The notes beneath the pieces are model-generated. The model saw only the letters and a program-made list of their open reading frames with translations. It searched no databases and was not told where the DNA came from. Below, in pieces: positions 51,724-60,139 of a DNA stretch of 64,000 nucleotides. A program made the translations under genes and the position numbers. This DNA is from Lysinibacillus sp. B2A1 (GTDB lineage: Bacteria > Bacillota > Bacilli > Bacillales_A > Planococcaceae), in assembly GCA_002973635.1 (NCBI GenBank), contig CP027224.1, positions 6,001-70,000 on the forward strand, read 5' to 3'. Each line of letters starts with the position of its first letter. Position 1 is the stretch's first letter.

Positions 51724-52260
51724 ATAAGAATAGCGGTGTATTGTGGTTCTGGTTTAGGCAAAAACCCAGTTTATGCAGAAAAGGCAGCCGAATTAGGTGC
51801 AGTGCTGGCTCAAAATGGTCATGGGGTAGTCTATGGTGGTTCAAAAAGCGGCCTGATGGGAAAGGTGGCAGATGCTGTTTTAAACGGTGGCGGAGAAGTA
51901 ATAGGTGTGATGCCAACGCATTTACAGAAGCGGGAATTAGCCCATGCTTCCTTAACAGAAATTCATTTTGTTGAGTCTATGCATGTACGTAAGGCAAAAA
52001 TGGTAGAGCTTGCAGATGCCTTTATAGCGCTACCAGGTGGTGGTGGCACATTGGATGAGTATTTTGAGGTCTTTACGTGGGCACAAATTGGACTACATGA
52101 AAAGCCAGTAATTTTATATAATGTAAATAGTTTTTATGATGCACTTTTACAGCATTTTAAGAAAATGCTTGAAGAAGGTTTTATTCGTGCGGAACAAAAG
52201 TCACTAATTCATGTAGCTACTACATCAGAAGAAGTATTACAGTTATTAAAACATGGGTAA
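51724..52260 (+). CDS. LOG-family protein (cytokinin riboside 5'-monophosphate phosphoribohydrolase type), unusual start
   Basis: Nucleotide-binding Rossmann-like protein with GGSKSGLMG and the signature PGGGGTLDEYFE. Relatives remove the ribose phosphate from N6-modified AMP. The family begins MRIAVYCGS; here the codons are ATA AGA ATA GCG GTG TAT, so the position of the initiator is ATA at 51724, six bases after AGGAGGG. The first standard start in frame is GTG 51736 and would clip the first beta strand. I give the ATA start; ATT 51721 is also possible. The reconstructed length is 178 residues. Confidence 0.8.
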   Translation: MRIAVYCGSGLGKNPVYAEKAAELGAVLAQNGHGVVYGGSKSGLMGKVADAVLNGGGEVIGVMPTHLQKRELAHASLTEIHFVESMHVRKAKMVELADAFIALPGGGGTLDEYFEVFTWAQIGLHEKPVILYNVNSFYDALLQHFKKMLEEGFIRAEQKSLIHVATTSEEVLQLLKHG

Positions 52261-52369
52261 TGATTGCCCATGTTTTTTCTGCAAATATTAACGAGGAGCT
52301 AAAATGGAAAAAAATAAATTTTTAGTTAAAATAATTCTTTTTTAAAAATTGAATAAAGAGGTGTAGATT

Positions 52370-53278
52370 ATGCAGAAAATCGATACACAAGTAACAGATG
52401 ATTTAGTAGTGCAGGCAATTGAACGTAATATTGCAATAATTCGTTTTGATATGGAGCGTAAAGTAGCCTTTGTAAATGCACATTTTGCCAAAACATTAGG
52501 CTATAAAGTAGAAGAAATGATAGGAAAAGATCATAAAGATTTATGTTTACCTGAATTTGTTAATAGCTTGGAGTACGAAAAATTTTGGAGGAACTTGGCC
52601 GCTGGTAATAGCTATCAAGATAAAATTGAAAGATTGGATGCGAACGGAAATAGAGTTTGGCTTGAAGCTACCTATATGCCGGTCTTTGCAAATAATTCTA
52701 GAAAGGTGATTGGTGTTTCGAAAATTGCTACTAATATTTCAGACCGTCAAAATGAGATTGTAAGCGTAGCTGAGACATTAAAGGGGATGTCAAAAGAACT
52801 TCATAGTCGTTCAGAGGCTGGTATTCAAAATAGTGAAGGTTTACTAGAGACTATTAGGGAAGTATCAAAAGAGTCTGCCGATAATGTAATAAATCTTGCA
52901 CAGCTTCAAAAACAGGCTGAATCTATTAAAGGCATCGTGAAAACTATCCAAGAGATTGCTTCTCAGACAAATTTACTAGCATTAAACGCAGCTATTGAAG
53001 CAGCTAGGGCAGGAGAATATGGGCGAGGCTTTGATGTTGTAGCAAAAGAGGTGAGAAAGCTATCCATAAGAGTTGAGCAATCTATCTCTGAAGTAAAGGA
53101 TAATGTTGAGGGGATAGAGCGGGAAATAGGTCAAGTTACAGAAAGTATTACACGTATAGCTGAAAAAGTTGAAAAAACAAATGGACAAATATCTGTGACA
53201 ACCAATGATTTTGCTGAAATCGCCAGTGCGGCAGAGGCGTTAGACGAACAATCAAAGCATTTTATCGAAATAGTTTAA
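52370..53278 (+). CDS. Soluble PAS-domain methyl-accepting chemotaxis protein
   Basis: 302 residues and no membrane segment. The N-terminal PAS domain (about 15-125; [21 protein letters not shown], with PAC end [11 protein letters not shown]) precedes a short signalling coiled coil with the CheA/CheW-contact hairpin [21 protein letters not shown]. It would report a cytoplasmic or redox signal to the chemotaxis array. The domain is short and lacks a long methylation helix pair. No chemotaxis genes are nearby. Confidence 0.9.
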   Translation: MQKIDTQVTDDLVVQAIERNIAIIRFDMERKVAFVNAHFAKTLGYKVEEMIGKDHKDLCLPEFVNSLEYEKFWRNLAAGNSYQDKIERLDANGNRVWLEATYMPVFANNSRKVIGVSKIATNISDRQNEIVSVAETLKGMSKELHSRSEAGIQNSEGLLETIREVSKESADNVINLAQLQKQAESIKGIVKTIQEIASQTNLLALNAAIEAARAGEYGRGFDVVAKEVRKLSIRVEQSISEVKDNVEGIEREIGQVTESITRIAEKVEKTNGQISVTTNDFAEIASAAEALDEQSKHFIEIV

Positions 53279-53287
53279 TAATACTTA

Positions 53288-53340
53288 GCGCCATTTGATA
53301 GAAAAGTGAGTTCATTCCTAATGAATGGCGCATTTTTGGC
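53288..53340. terminator. Probable terminator between chemoreceptor and MFS gene
   Basis: GCGCCATT / AATGGCGC with a long loop, then ATTTTT. Confidence 0.55.
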
Positions 53341-53341
53341 T

Positions 53342-54778
53342 TTATTTCTCCTCTTGCACACGTTTCATAAAGATTGATAAAACGAATGCAAGAATTGCCA
53401 GTATAAGGGAGAAGGTTAATGCATGTTGTACACTAATAATGGATCCAGCAAATTCGTTTGTAGCAGAGGCTCCATTTTGGGAAATGAAATTTGCCTTACT
53501 AATGGACATGATTGTTATAGAAACAGCAGTACCGATTGCACCTGCAACCTGCTGTAATGTATTCATAAATGCTGTACCATCTGGATAAAGTTGACGGGGT
53601 AGCTGATTTAATCCATTTGTTTGCGCAGGCATACTTGCAAGAGAGATGCCAACAAACATAAGAATATGGAAGATTACGATGAAATAAACAGAGGTTTCAG
53701 CATCAATTGTACGTAAGAAAAGTAATGCAATTATTTCTAAAAATAATCCAACAGGAACCATGATACGAGGTCCAAAGCGATCAAAAATATGCCCTGAGGC
53801 AACTGCCATAAAGGCATTGATAACACCACCAGGAAGTAGGGTAAGACCAGCAATCATAGGTGCCAGCAATAAAATGTTTTGTAAATAAATAGGTAATAAC
53901 ACCATTGTTGCTAAAATGGTCATATGTACGATAATAACCAGGAGCATGCCGATATTGTACATTGGAAATGAGAATACCTTTAAATTCAGCATAGGTTGCT
54001 CCATTTTAATTTGTCGCAAACAAAAAAGAATAATTCCTAGTGCTCCAACCATGAGAGTGGAGACTACCTCTATTGTCATAAAAGTACCTAGCTTACCAGA
54101 AATACTAAAACCGTAAACGATCCCTCCAAACCCAATCGTTGATAAGGCGATTGAAACACCATCAAATTTAACCATCCTAACTTCACTAACATTTTGAACA
54201 AATTTTAAACCAAGTACAAATGAAATGAGTAAAAATGGAAGACTCATCCAGAATATAGAGTGCCAGGAGAAATGCTCCATGACAAAGCCTGCAATAGTGG
54301 GTCCGATGGCTGGAGCAAAGATAATAACTAAGCCGATTTTACCCATCGCAGCGCCACGCTGATTAATCGGGTAAATCATGAGTACAACCTGCATCATAAG
54401 CGGCAGAATAATAGCTGCTCCAACAGCCTGAATAACTCGTCCAGCAAGTAACAGTGCAAAGGTTGGAGAAATAGCTGAAACACAGGTACCTATGATAGAA
54501 AATAACAGTGATACAGTAAATAATTGCCGCGTTGTAAAACGCTGCATAAGCAGGCTAGAGAGTGGTACTAAAATACCTAAGGTTAATAAATAACCAGTTG
54601 TTAGCCATTGAATGGTAGATGCATCGGTTTTAAAGTCAACAATCAATTGCGCAAAGGCCATATTGAGGGCTGTTTCATTGAATAGGCCGATAAAAGCTGC
54701 CACCAAAAAAGCTACGATAATTTGATTGCGTTGTTCATATAATTTTTGAATATCCATAATACCCATTTTTTCTTTCAT
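53342..54778 (-). CDS. MFS drug-efflux transporter, DHA2 (14-TM) type
   Basis: 478 residues, about 14 helices. N-terminal motif with NETALNMAFAQLIVDF and STIQWLTTGYLLTLG; motif C-like APAIGPTIAGF (antiporter signature). Similar to LmrB/EmrB-type exporters. Start ATG close to AGAGGA; the later in-frame ATGs at codons 5 and 8 cannot be excluded. Substrate unknown. Confidence 0.88.
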   Translation of the reverse strand: MKEKMGIMDIQKLYEQRNQIIVAFLVAAFIGLFNETALNMAFAQLIVDFKTDASTIQWLTTGYLLTLGILVPLSSLLMQRFTTRQLFTVSLLFSIIGTCVSAISPTFALLLAGRVIQAVGAAIILPLMMQVVLMIYPINQRGAAMGKIGLVIIFAPAIGPTIAGFVMEHFSWHSIFWMSLPFLLISFVLGLKFVQNVSEVRMVKFDGVSIALSTIGFGGIVYGFSISGKLGTFMTIEVVSTLMVGALGIILFCLRQIKMEQPMLNLKVFSFPMYNIGMLLVIIVHMTILATMVLLPIYLQNILLLAPMIAGLTLLPGGVINAFMAVASGHIFDRFGPRIMVPVGLFLEIIALLFLRTIDAETSVYFIVIFHILMFVGISLASMPAQTNGLNQLPRQLYPDGTAFMNTLQQVAGAIGTAVSITIMSISKANFISQNGASATNEFAGSIISVQHALTFSLILAILAFVLSIFMKRVQEEK

Positions 54779-54901
54779 TTTCCTCTAACAGTACCATATT
54801 TAAATGTTTTATTTCCATAATTTTCTGAGATATATTGAAATAGTAGATGATTTTTATTTACAATAATTATGTAAGCATAAATCATAATAGGGGTGTTATG
54901 T

Positions 54902-55528
54902 ATGACAAAGGTGGAAATTAGTTTTAAGCATTTACCAACAACGGCAATTTCTGATGCAACTGGGGGACACACAAATTTACGCAGTGATATTAAACCTTTA
55001 GCGGATCACTTTAAACTAGCTGGGCGCGTGGTAACTGTGCGATTACCAGATGGTGAAAATGGAGCAGTGTTAGAGGCTATTCGAGCTGCTAATGAAGGTG
55101 ATATTTTGGTAATCGATGCCAAAGGTAATACGAATCGAGCAGTTGCTGGAGATTTTGTGATTTCCTTAGCAAAGGGCATAGGTGTACAAGGGTTTGTTGT
55201 GGATGGGGTTATCCGAGATATCGCAGCCATTGGAGAGCTGAATTTCCCTGTATTCTCTTTGGGGACAACGGTAGCTGCTGGTAATAAAAATGGTGGCGGT
55301 AAAGTAAATGTCCCTATCTCTATAGGAGGCGTTACTGTTCATCCTGGTGATTATATTATAGGGGATGTGGATGGCGTTGTTGTGGTGCCACAGGAAGATG
55401 CAGAACGTATTTTAATGGCAGCAGAGGCAAAGATAGAAAAAGATGAAGCACGTGCACAAGAGGCACATGTAAATGGTAAAGAATCGATCATTGCTTATTT
55501 AGATAAAGTTTTAACTAAAAGAAGTTAA
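54902..55528 (+). CDS. RraA-like / 4-hydroxy-4-methyl-2-oxoglutarate aldolase family protein
   Basis: 208 residues from ATG 54902 (GGGGTG upstream). RraA fold with GFVVDGVIRD and PISIGGVTVHPGDYI. Members are either divalent-metal pyruvate aldolases or the RNase E regulator RraA; since Firmicutes lack RNase E of that kind, an enzymatic role is likelier. Neighbours give no pathway hint. Confidence 0.85.
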   Translation: MTKVEISFKHLPTTAISDATGGHTNLRSDIKPLADHFKLAGRVVTVRLPDGENGAVLEAIRAANEGDILVIDAKGNTNRAVAGDFVISLAKGIGVQGFVVDGVIRDIAAIGELNFPVFSLGTTVAAGNKNGGGKVNVPISIGGVTVHPGDYIIGDVDGVVVVPQEDAERILMAAEAKIEKDEARAQEAHVNGKESIIAYLDKVLTKRS

Positions 55529-55688
55529 AGCCTCCGGCGGATGTCACTGAATCGAAAAGGAGTTCAATTTAGGGTGATAGCCTAAAATCATCGCATCCAT
55601 GCGATAACGGCTAACTGACCTGCATCACGCAGGCCTAAGCACAAAGCCGATTCCGGACGCAATTATGCCGAGGCATAATTGATCAAAT
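55529..55688. repeat. Probable dispersed intergenic repeat element
   Basis: A GC-richer 160-base block without a gene. It starts GCCTCCGGCGGATGTCAC and ends CGGACGCAATTATGCC-GA-GGCATAATTG, an almost closed palindrome (55661-55680). It resembles small repeats I recall between Lysinibacillus genes. No second copy was found in this window. Confidence 0.45.
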
Positions 55689-55689
55689 T

Positions 55690-55734
55690 AAAAAAATCCT
55701 CACGATGCCATCCATACATCGTGAGGATTTTTTT
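55690..55734. terminator. Bidirectional terminator, RraA-like / gltT
   Basis: AAATCCTCACGATG / CATCGTGAGGATTT with A- and T-runs on either side, perfect stem. Confidence 0.93.
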
Positions 55735-55740
55735 AACTTT

Positions 55741-57015
55741 TTACGCTAAGTTTTCGTTATCTTTAAAGTAATTTTTCATTTTTTCTGTATCGAAACGGCC
55801 TTCCCATTTTGCCATTACTAATGACGCTAATGAGTTACCAATTACGTTAACAACTGTACGTCCCATATCAAGGATACGGTCAATCCCTGCGATAAATGCC
55901 AAGCCTTCAAGTGGAATGCCAACAGTCCCTAAAGTTGCTAGAAGTACTACGAATGACACCCCTGGAACACCCGCGATACCTTTAGATGTAACCATTAATA
56001 CAAGCATTAACGTAATTTGTTCTCCAATGCTTAGATGAATACCGTACATTTGAGCAATAAATAACGCTGCAATCGCCTGATACAGGGTAGAGCCATCTAA
56101 GTTAAAGGAATAACCGGTTGGAATAACAAAGGAAACGATATCCTTTGGAGCTCCTAATTTCTCCATTTTCATCATAATACGTGGTAGTACAGCTTCAGAG
56201 CTTGCAGTTGAGAACGCTAAAATTAGCTCGTCCTTTAATACTCTGATTAAGTAGAAAATACTGATTCCCGCGAACTTCGCTACAAGTCCAAGAACGATAA
56301 AGATAAAGAATAGCATTGTTGCATATACAAGTATGGCAAGTTTAGCCAGTGGTATTAGTGAAGCAAATCCATATTTGGAAACGGTTACACCAATTAAACC
56401 AAATACCCCTAATGGAGCGAATTTCATAACGAGGTTCGTTACCCAGAACATAGCATCTGCTACGCCTTGGAAGAAGTCTAAGACTGGTTTTCCTCGGTCA
56501 CCAATAGCAGCAACCCCTAAACCGAAAATAACAGAGAAGAAGATAATGGCAAGCATATTACCTTCAGCCATAGACTGAATAATATTTGTTGGGACAATGC
56601 CTACAATAATATCAAAAGGTCCCTCATGCTGTACTTCTTCAGTAGTTGAAACGTATTTTGAAATATCCCCTTGAGAAAGCTCATTCATATTTAGGCCAGC
56701 GCCTGGTTGGAATAAGTTTGCAGAAAGTAAACCAACTACAATGGCTACAGTAGTAATAATTTCAAAATAAATAATTGATTTCCCGCCTAATCGTCCAAGC
56801 TGCTTCATGTCTCCGGTACCAGCAACACCAACGATTAAAGTAGAAATAATAATCGGTACAACAATCATCTTAATTAGATGTAAAAAGATATCCCCTAAAG
56901 GTTGTAAATATGTTTCAATTTTGGGGTTTCCATAAAAGATACCACCAACAATGATCCCTAAAATCAAACCGATTAAAATTTGAGCGGCTAAACTGATTTT
57001 AAATTTCTTTTTCAA
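55741..57015 (-). CDS. gltT: Glutamate/dicarboxylate:cation symporter
   Basis: 424 residues, TTG start with a G-rich site upstream. DAACS family with eight helices and two re-entrant loops: the serine-rich STASSEAVLPRIM and the helix VII motif GYSFNLDGSTLYQ that binds cation. Similar to B. subtilis GltT/GltP and DctP. It is followed upstream by a two-component system on the same strand, suggesting control by it. Confidence 0.9.
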   Translation of the reverse strand: MKKKFKISLAAQILIGLILGIIVGGIFYGNPKIETYLQPLGDIFLHLIKMIVVPIIISTLIVGVAGTGDMKQLGRLGGKSIIYFEIITTVAIVVGLLSANLFQPGAGLNMNELSQGDISKYVSTTEEVQHEGPFDIIVGIVPTNIIQSMAEGNMLAIIFFSVIFGLGVAAIGDRGKPVLDFFQGVADAMFWVTNLVMKFAPLGVFGLIGVTVSKYGFASLIPLAKLAILVYATMLFFIFIVLGLVAKFAGISIFYLIRVLKDELILAFSTASSEAVLPRIMMKMEKLGAPKDIVSFVIPTGYSFNLDGSTLYQAIAALFIAQMYGIHLSIGEQITLMLVLMVTSKGIAGVPGVSFVVLLATLGTVGIPLEGLAFIAGIDRILDMGRTVVNVIGNSLASLVMAKWEGRFDTEKMKNYFKDNENLA

Positions 57016-57105
57016 ACCCTTTGTACCCCCTAATATTAAATTTTTAGGACTCGCCTTACTTTAATAATACGGAGGACTTATGGAATCCGACAAAATCCGA
57101 GAAAA

Positions 57106-57984
57106 TTAATTTACTTTTGTTAAAATGTCTGAATATAATACCTGAATAAACTTCTTAATATTTACCTTTGCTTTACGATTTTCATGATCTTCTATCTGCG
57201 ACATTAGCTGACGAATTTCTTTAAAATCAAAGTATCGAGGCGCATAATATTCAAATTCAGAGTTGGTATAATCGACGACACCTAAATTGGCAAGGTTAAT
57301 CATTGCTGCTAATATTGTACGACGTACACGCTGTTCAATGGCTTTACTTTCTTTCAAAATTTCATCAGGTGTAGTCTTTGTAACAGCTGCAATTTCCTCA
57401 TAAAGCTCTTTTAATGGAGGTAGGGGTGCTATCTTGTGTTGATGAGCAAGCAAGGTTTCAATGATAGCTATGATATCCTCACTTCCGATTTCACCAACAA
57501 TGCCCATATCGTTTAAGATTGATTGAATATGATCACGAGATGTGGCTTTTTGATTTATTTGCTCACTTAAATCAATGTTTGTCAGCGATTGACGAATTAC
57601 TAATAGTGAATTTTTTAGGCGAAATTGTTCTGTTGTTTTACGTAAAACATTTTCAACTTCAATACGGTTTATTGGTTTATGAATAAAGAACTCAATCCCT
57701 TGCTCATATGCCTCACCCACCATTTCCTTATTGACTACCTGAGAAATCATAATAAATTGTCCCTCAAAACGATTTTGAGTAAGTTGTTCGACTGTTGCAA
57801 TTCCATCGAGCTTTGGCATCAATAAATCGATAAGCACAAACTCTGGCTGAGTCATTAAAATTTGTGGGATAGCATCTTCACCATTGCGAGCTTCACCAAT
57901 AACGGTACCTAATCCGCTATCTTCAATAATTTTTTTTAACATGACCCGACTTGCACGATCATCATCTACAATAAAATACCTCAT
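57106..57984 (-). CDS. glnL: Response regulator, GlnL (YcbB) type
   Basis: 292 residues. N-terminal receiver with acidic pocket DDD (7-9), phosphoacceptor D53 (LIDLLMP) and K103 (IHKPI). The C-terminal YcbB domain includes RRTILAAMINLANLGVVDYT. In B. subtilis GlnL with kinase GlnK answers glutamine and turns on glutaminase and a transporter. Its ATG abuts the kinase stop. Confidence 0.85.
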   Translation of the reverse strand: MRYFIVDDDRASRVMLKKIIEDSGLGTVIGEARNGEDAIPQILMTQPEFVLIDLLMPKLDGIATVEQLTQNRFEGQFIMISQVVNKEMVGEAYEQGIEFFIHKPINRIEVENVLRKTTEQFRLKNSLLVIRQSLTNIDLSEQINQKATSRDHIQSILNDMGIVGEIGSEDIIAIIETLLAHQHKIAPLPPLKELYEEIAAVTKTTPDEILKESKAIEQRVRRTILAAMINLANLGVVDYTNSEFEYYAPRYFDFKEIRQLMSQIEDHENRKAKVNIKKFIQVLYSDILTKVN

Positions 57985-59247
57985 TTAAGTCTCTCCCGTT
58001 TGAATAGTTTGCGTAGGAATTGTAATTTTAAACATTGTGTTTTGATTGTTTGATTCAACGGATATGAAGCCATTTAATTTATTTACTAATTCAGCAACAT
58101 GCGAAAGTCCAATACCAGTTGCAGCGACACCGTCCATATTGTATTTTGTGGTGTAACCAGGTTCAAAAATAATAGTGATATCACTTTGTAAAATGCCTTT
58201 TCCATTATCACATACTGTGATTACAGTATCATCCAGTTGTTGTTGAATGGCAATAGAAATAACACCTTGATCTTTAATGGCTTCAATAGCATTTGCTGTT
58301 AGATTATTCAAAAGTGCAAGCAAAGCAATATGTTCTTTTGTTTGAAAGTCAGTGTCCAAACTTACTTTAAAGTGAATTTCTTTTCCCAGTAGTTCACCGT
58401 ACTTTCTGTTACCGTCTTCAATATAATGTAATAATTCTGACATTCTAAAGGGGCCAAAGCTCTTTTCGCCTACGATTTTAGAAATTCCTGCATAGATACG
58501 TTGCGAATCTTTTTTTACTTCATGAATTTCCTGGGCAATATGCAAAGCCTGTAAGCTTTCAGTCCGATTGCCTTGCGATTTTAACTGTCGATATAAATCA
58601 AACCCACTAGCTGTGATAGTCTCAATATGATTCATAGATTTTTTTAAATAGAGCGTTTCAACATATAGATCTGACCCAATAGTAAGCATTTCTTGCACGC
58701 GTTTTTTTTGTTCAGCAATTAAAATGGAGCTATAAACACCAACTACAAAGAAACTACGTAATAAAGCAACAGCTAACAATATAAGTAAATCATGAACGAG
58801 TAAAAAAGTATAAGAATTAACAAGAAAACGAAATAGTTGTTCAGCTAAATTGCTTATTACTTCACTAAATGCAACTAATAATCCAAGCATTAACGGTTTT
58901 TCTCGATATTGATGGATATTTAAAATTTGTAGACATAATGCAAAAAGTATATAAAAAGCTGCTGCTGGTAAATGTAAAAAGATGCTATCCAATAATGCTA
59001 TATTGGGTGTAGCAGAAGTTATGAAAACTCGAAAAGCTGTTGTCACAATACTTGTAACGATACCGGCTAATATAATAGGGGTTGGCCTAAGAAGGGTACA
59101 AAGAAAGAAAACAATAGTTCCTAATCCAAAACGAAAAATTGTATTAGCAAAAGGCATTATTTTAATTTCACTACCAATAGCAGTTAATATAGCGATTAAA
59201 AAAATCCAAGTGAGGGAAGCTCGAGAGATTAAATATTTTGAATGCAC
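57985..59247 (-). CDS. glnK: Sensor histidine kinase, GlnK (YcbA) type
   Basis: 420 residues. Five or six N-terminal membrane helices, then a Spo0B-like dimerisation segment (QLKSQGNRTESLQALHIAQE) and an HATPase with NLTANAIEAI (N box), DNGKGI (G1) and TGIGLSHV (G2). An untypical H box, as in GlnK and Spo0B-type kinases. Its products probably regulate gltT next door. Confidence 0.85.
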   Translation of the reverse strand: MHSKYLISRASLTWIFLIAILTAIGSEIKIMPFANTIFRFGLGTIVFFLCTLLRPTPIILAGIVTSIVTTAFRVFITSATPNIALLDSIFLHLPAAAFYILFALCLQILNIHQYREKPLMLGLLVAFSEVISNLAEQLFRFLVNSYTFLLVHDLLILLAVALLRSFFVVGVYSSILIAEQKKRVQEMLTIGSDLYVETLYLKKSMNHIETITASGFDLYRQLKSQGNRTESLQALHIAQEIHEVKKDSQRIYAGISKIVGEKSFGPFRMSELLHYIEDGNRKYGELLGKEIHFKVSLDTDFQTKEHIALLALLNNLTANAIEAIKDQGVISIAIQQQLDDTVITVCDNGKGILQSDITIIFEPGYTTKYNMDGVAATGIGLSHVAELVNKLNGFISVESNNQNTMFKITIPTQTIQTGET

Positions 59248-59303
59248 AAAAATCCTTCCTTCTTAATTAGATGTAGATATTTAATTTATTTTCTCCTTAA
59301 CAA

Positions 59304-59338
59304 TAAAAAAATACCACAACCTTTGTGGAAGTGGTATC
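59304..59338 (-). terminator. Terminator downstream of tRNA-Ser (second)
   Basis: On the minus strand ATACCAC / GTGGTAT with a run of seven T. It insulates glnK from the tRNA transcript. Confidence 0.8.
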
Positions 59339-59363
59339 TGTATATATAATGTACAAATTTTTA

Positions 59364-59392
59364 GGCAAAAAAAAACGGCTACTGATGTAGTC
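59364..59392 (-). terminator. Terminator of tRNA-Ser (first)
   Basis: On the minus strand CGACTAC / GTAGCCG with one mismatch, followed by nine T. Confidence 0.85.
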
Positions 59393-59404
59393 GAAATTTA
59401 AAAC

Positions 59405-59497
59405 TGGAGGAGGTAGAGGGATTCGAACCCCCGCGCGGTGTTACCCGCCTGTCGGTTTTCAAGACCGATCCCTTCAGCCAGACTTGGGTATACCTCC
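59405..59497 (-). tRNA. tRNA-Ser (UGA)
   Basis: 93 nt including CCA, with the long variable arm of class II tRNAs. Acceptor GGAGGTA / TACCTCC, anticodon TGA in CTTGAAAAC, T arm GGGTTCGAATCCC. Confidence 0.95.
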
Positions 59498-59625
59498 ATA
59501 TTAATCTGATGTCTTATCGACAAAAATTAATTTATCATATTTTATATTTCACGTCAACTGATTTTCAAAATTTTTATGATTATATTGTTGATAAATGTTT
59601 CCACAGAAATATTATGTGCATTAAG

Positions 59626-59654
59626 TTGCAATTTATGAAAACAGTCAGTATACT
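59626..59654 (+). promoter_or_regulatory. Promoter of scRNA
   Basis: TTGCAA (59626), 17 bases, TATACT (59649), seven bases before the RNA 5' end. Confidence 0.85.
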
Positions 59655-59660
59655 AGTTAT

Positions 59661-59932
59661 TGCCGTGCTAGGTGGGAAGGTAGCGGTGTCCTGTAACTCG
59701 CAATCCGCTCTAGCGAGACTGAATTCCTTTTTCGAGGCTGTCCGTATTGTTTGGTCTGCCTTTTGCACGTAGTGTTGACGATTGGGTCCTGCGCAATGGA
59801 TACCCATGAACCATGTCAGGTCCGGAAGGAAGCAGCATTAAGTGGTCTTATTCATGTGCCGCGGGGTTGCCTAATCTGAGCTAACGACAAGAGTAACGCT
59901 TATGTGCGGCTGTCGAAGAAAGGTGCACGGCA
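59661..59932 (+). ncRNA. scr: Signal recognition particle RNA (scRNA, Bacillus type)
   Basis: About 272 nt, matching the long Bacillus form with an Alu domain. Ends TGCCGTG / CACGGCA pair. The conserved apical region GTCAGGTCCGGAAGGAAGCAGC with GGAA loop reads in the sequence near 59817-59838. It assembles with Ffh for co-translational targeting. Its position upstream of dnaX is conserved. Confidence 0.95.
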
Positions 59933-59947
59933 TTAAATTGCCAATTC

Positions 59948-59985
59948 AAACGCATCCGTCTACATTAGGCGGGATGCGTTTTTTT
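59948..59985 (+). terminator. scRNA terminator
   Basis: AAACGCATCC / GGATGCGTTT and T-run. Confidence 0.93.
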
Positions 59986-60139
59986 ATATTTATACGTCTT
60001 ACCACGATATTATCTCATATTAGAAATGAATTTAAGATAAAGTGTGTTGTCTCAATTTTTTGGGAATTGATAACACTATTATTAGACAAATGTTATAATA
60101 GAACTATTCTATATTAATGGAGAAAAGGAGAGGAAATCA

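Noticed and set aside
59509..59807. Frames of 87 and 75 codons
   Set aside because: They overlap the SRP RNA and its promoter, which explain the sequence.
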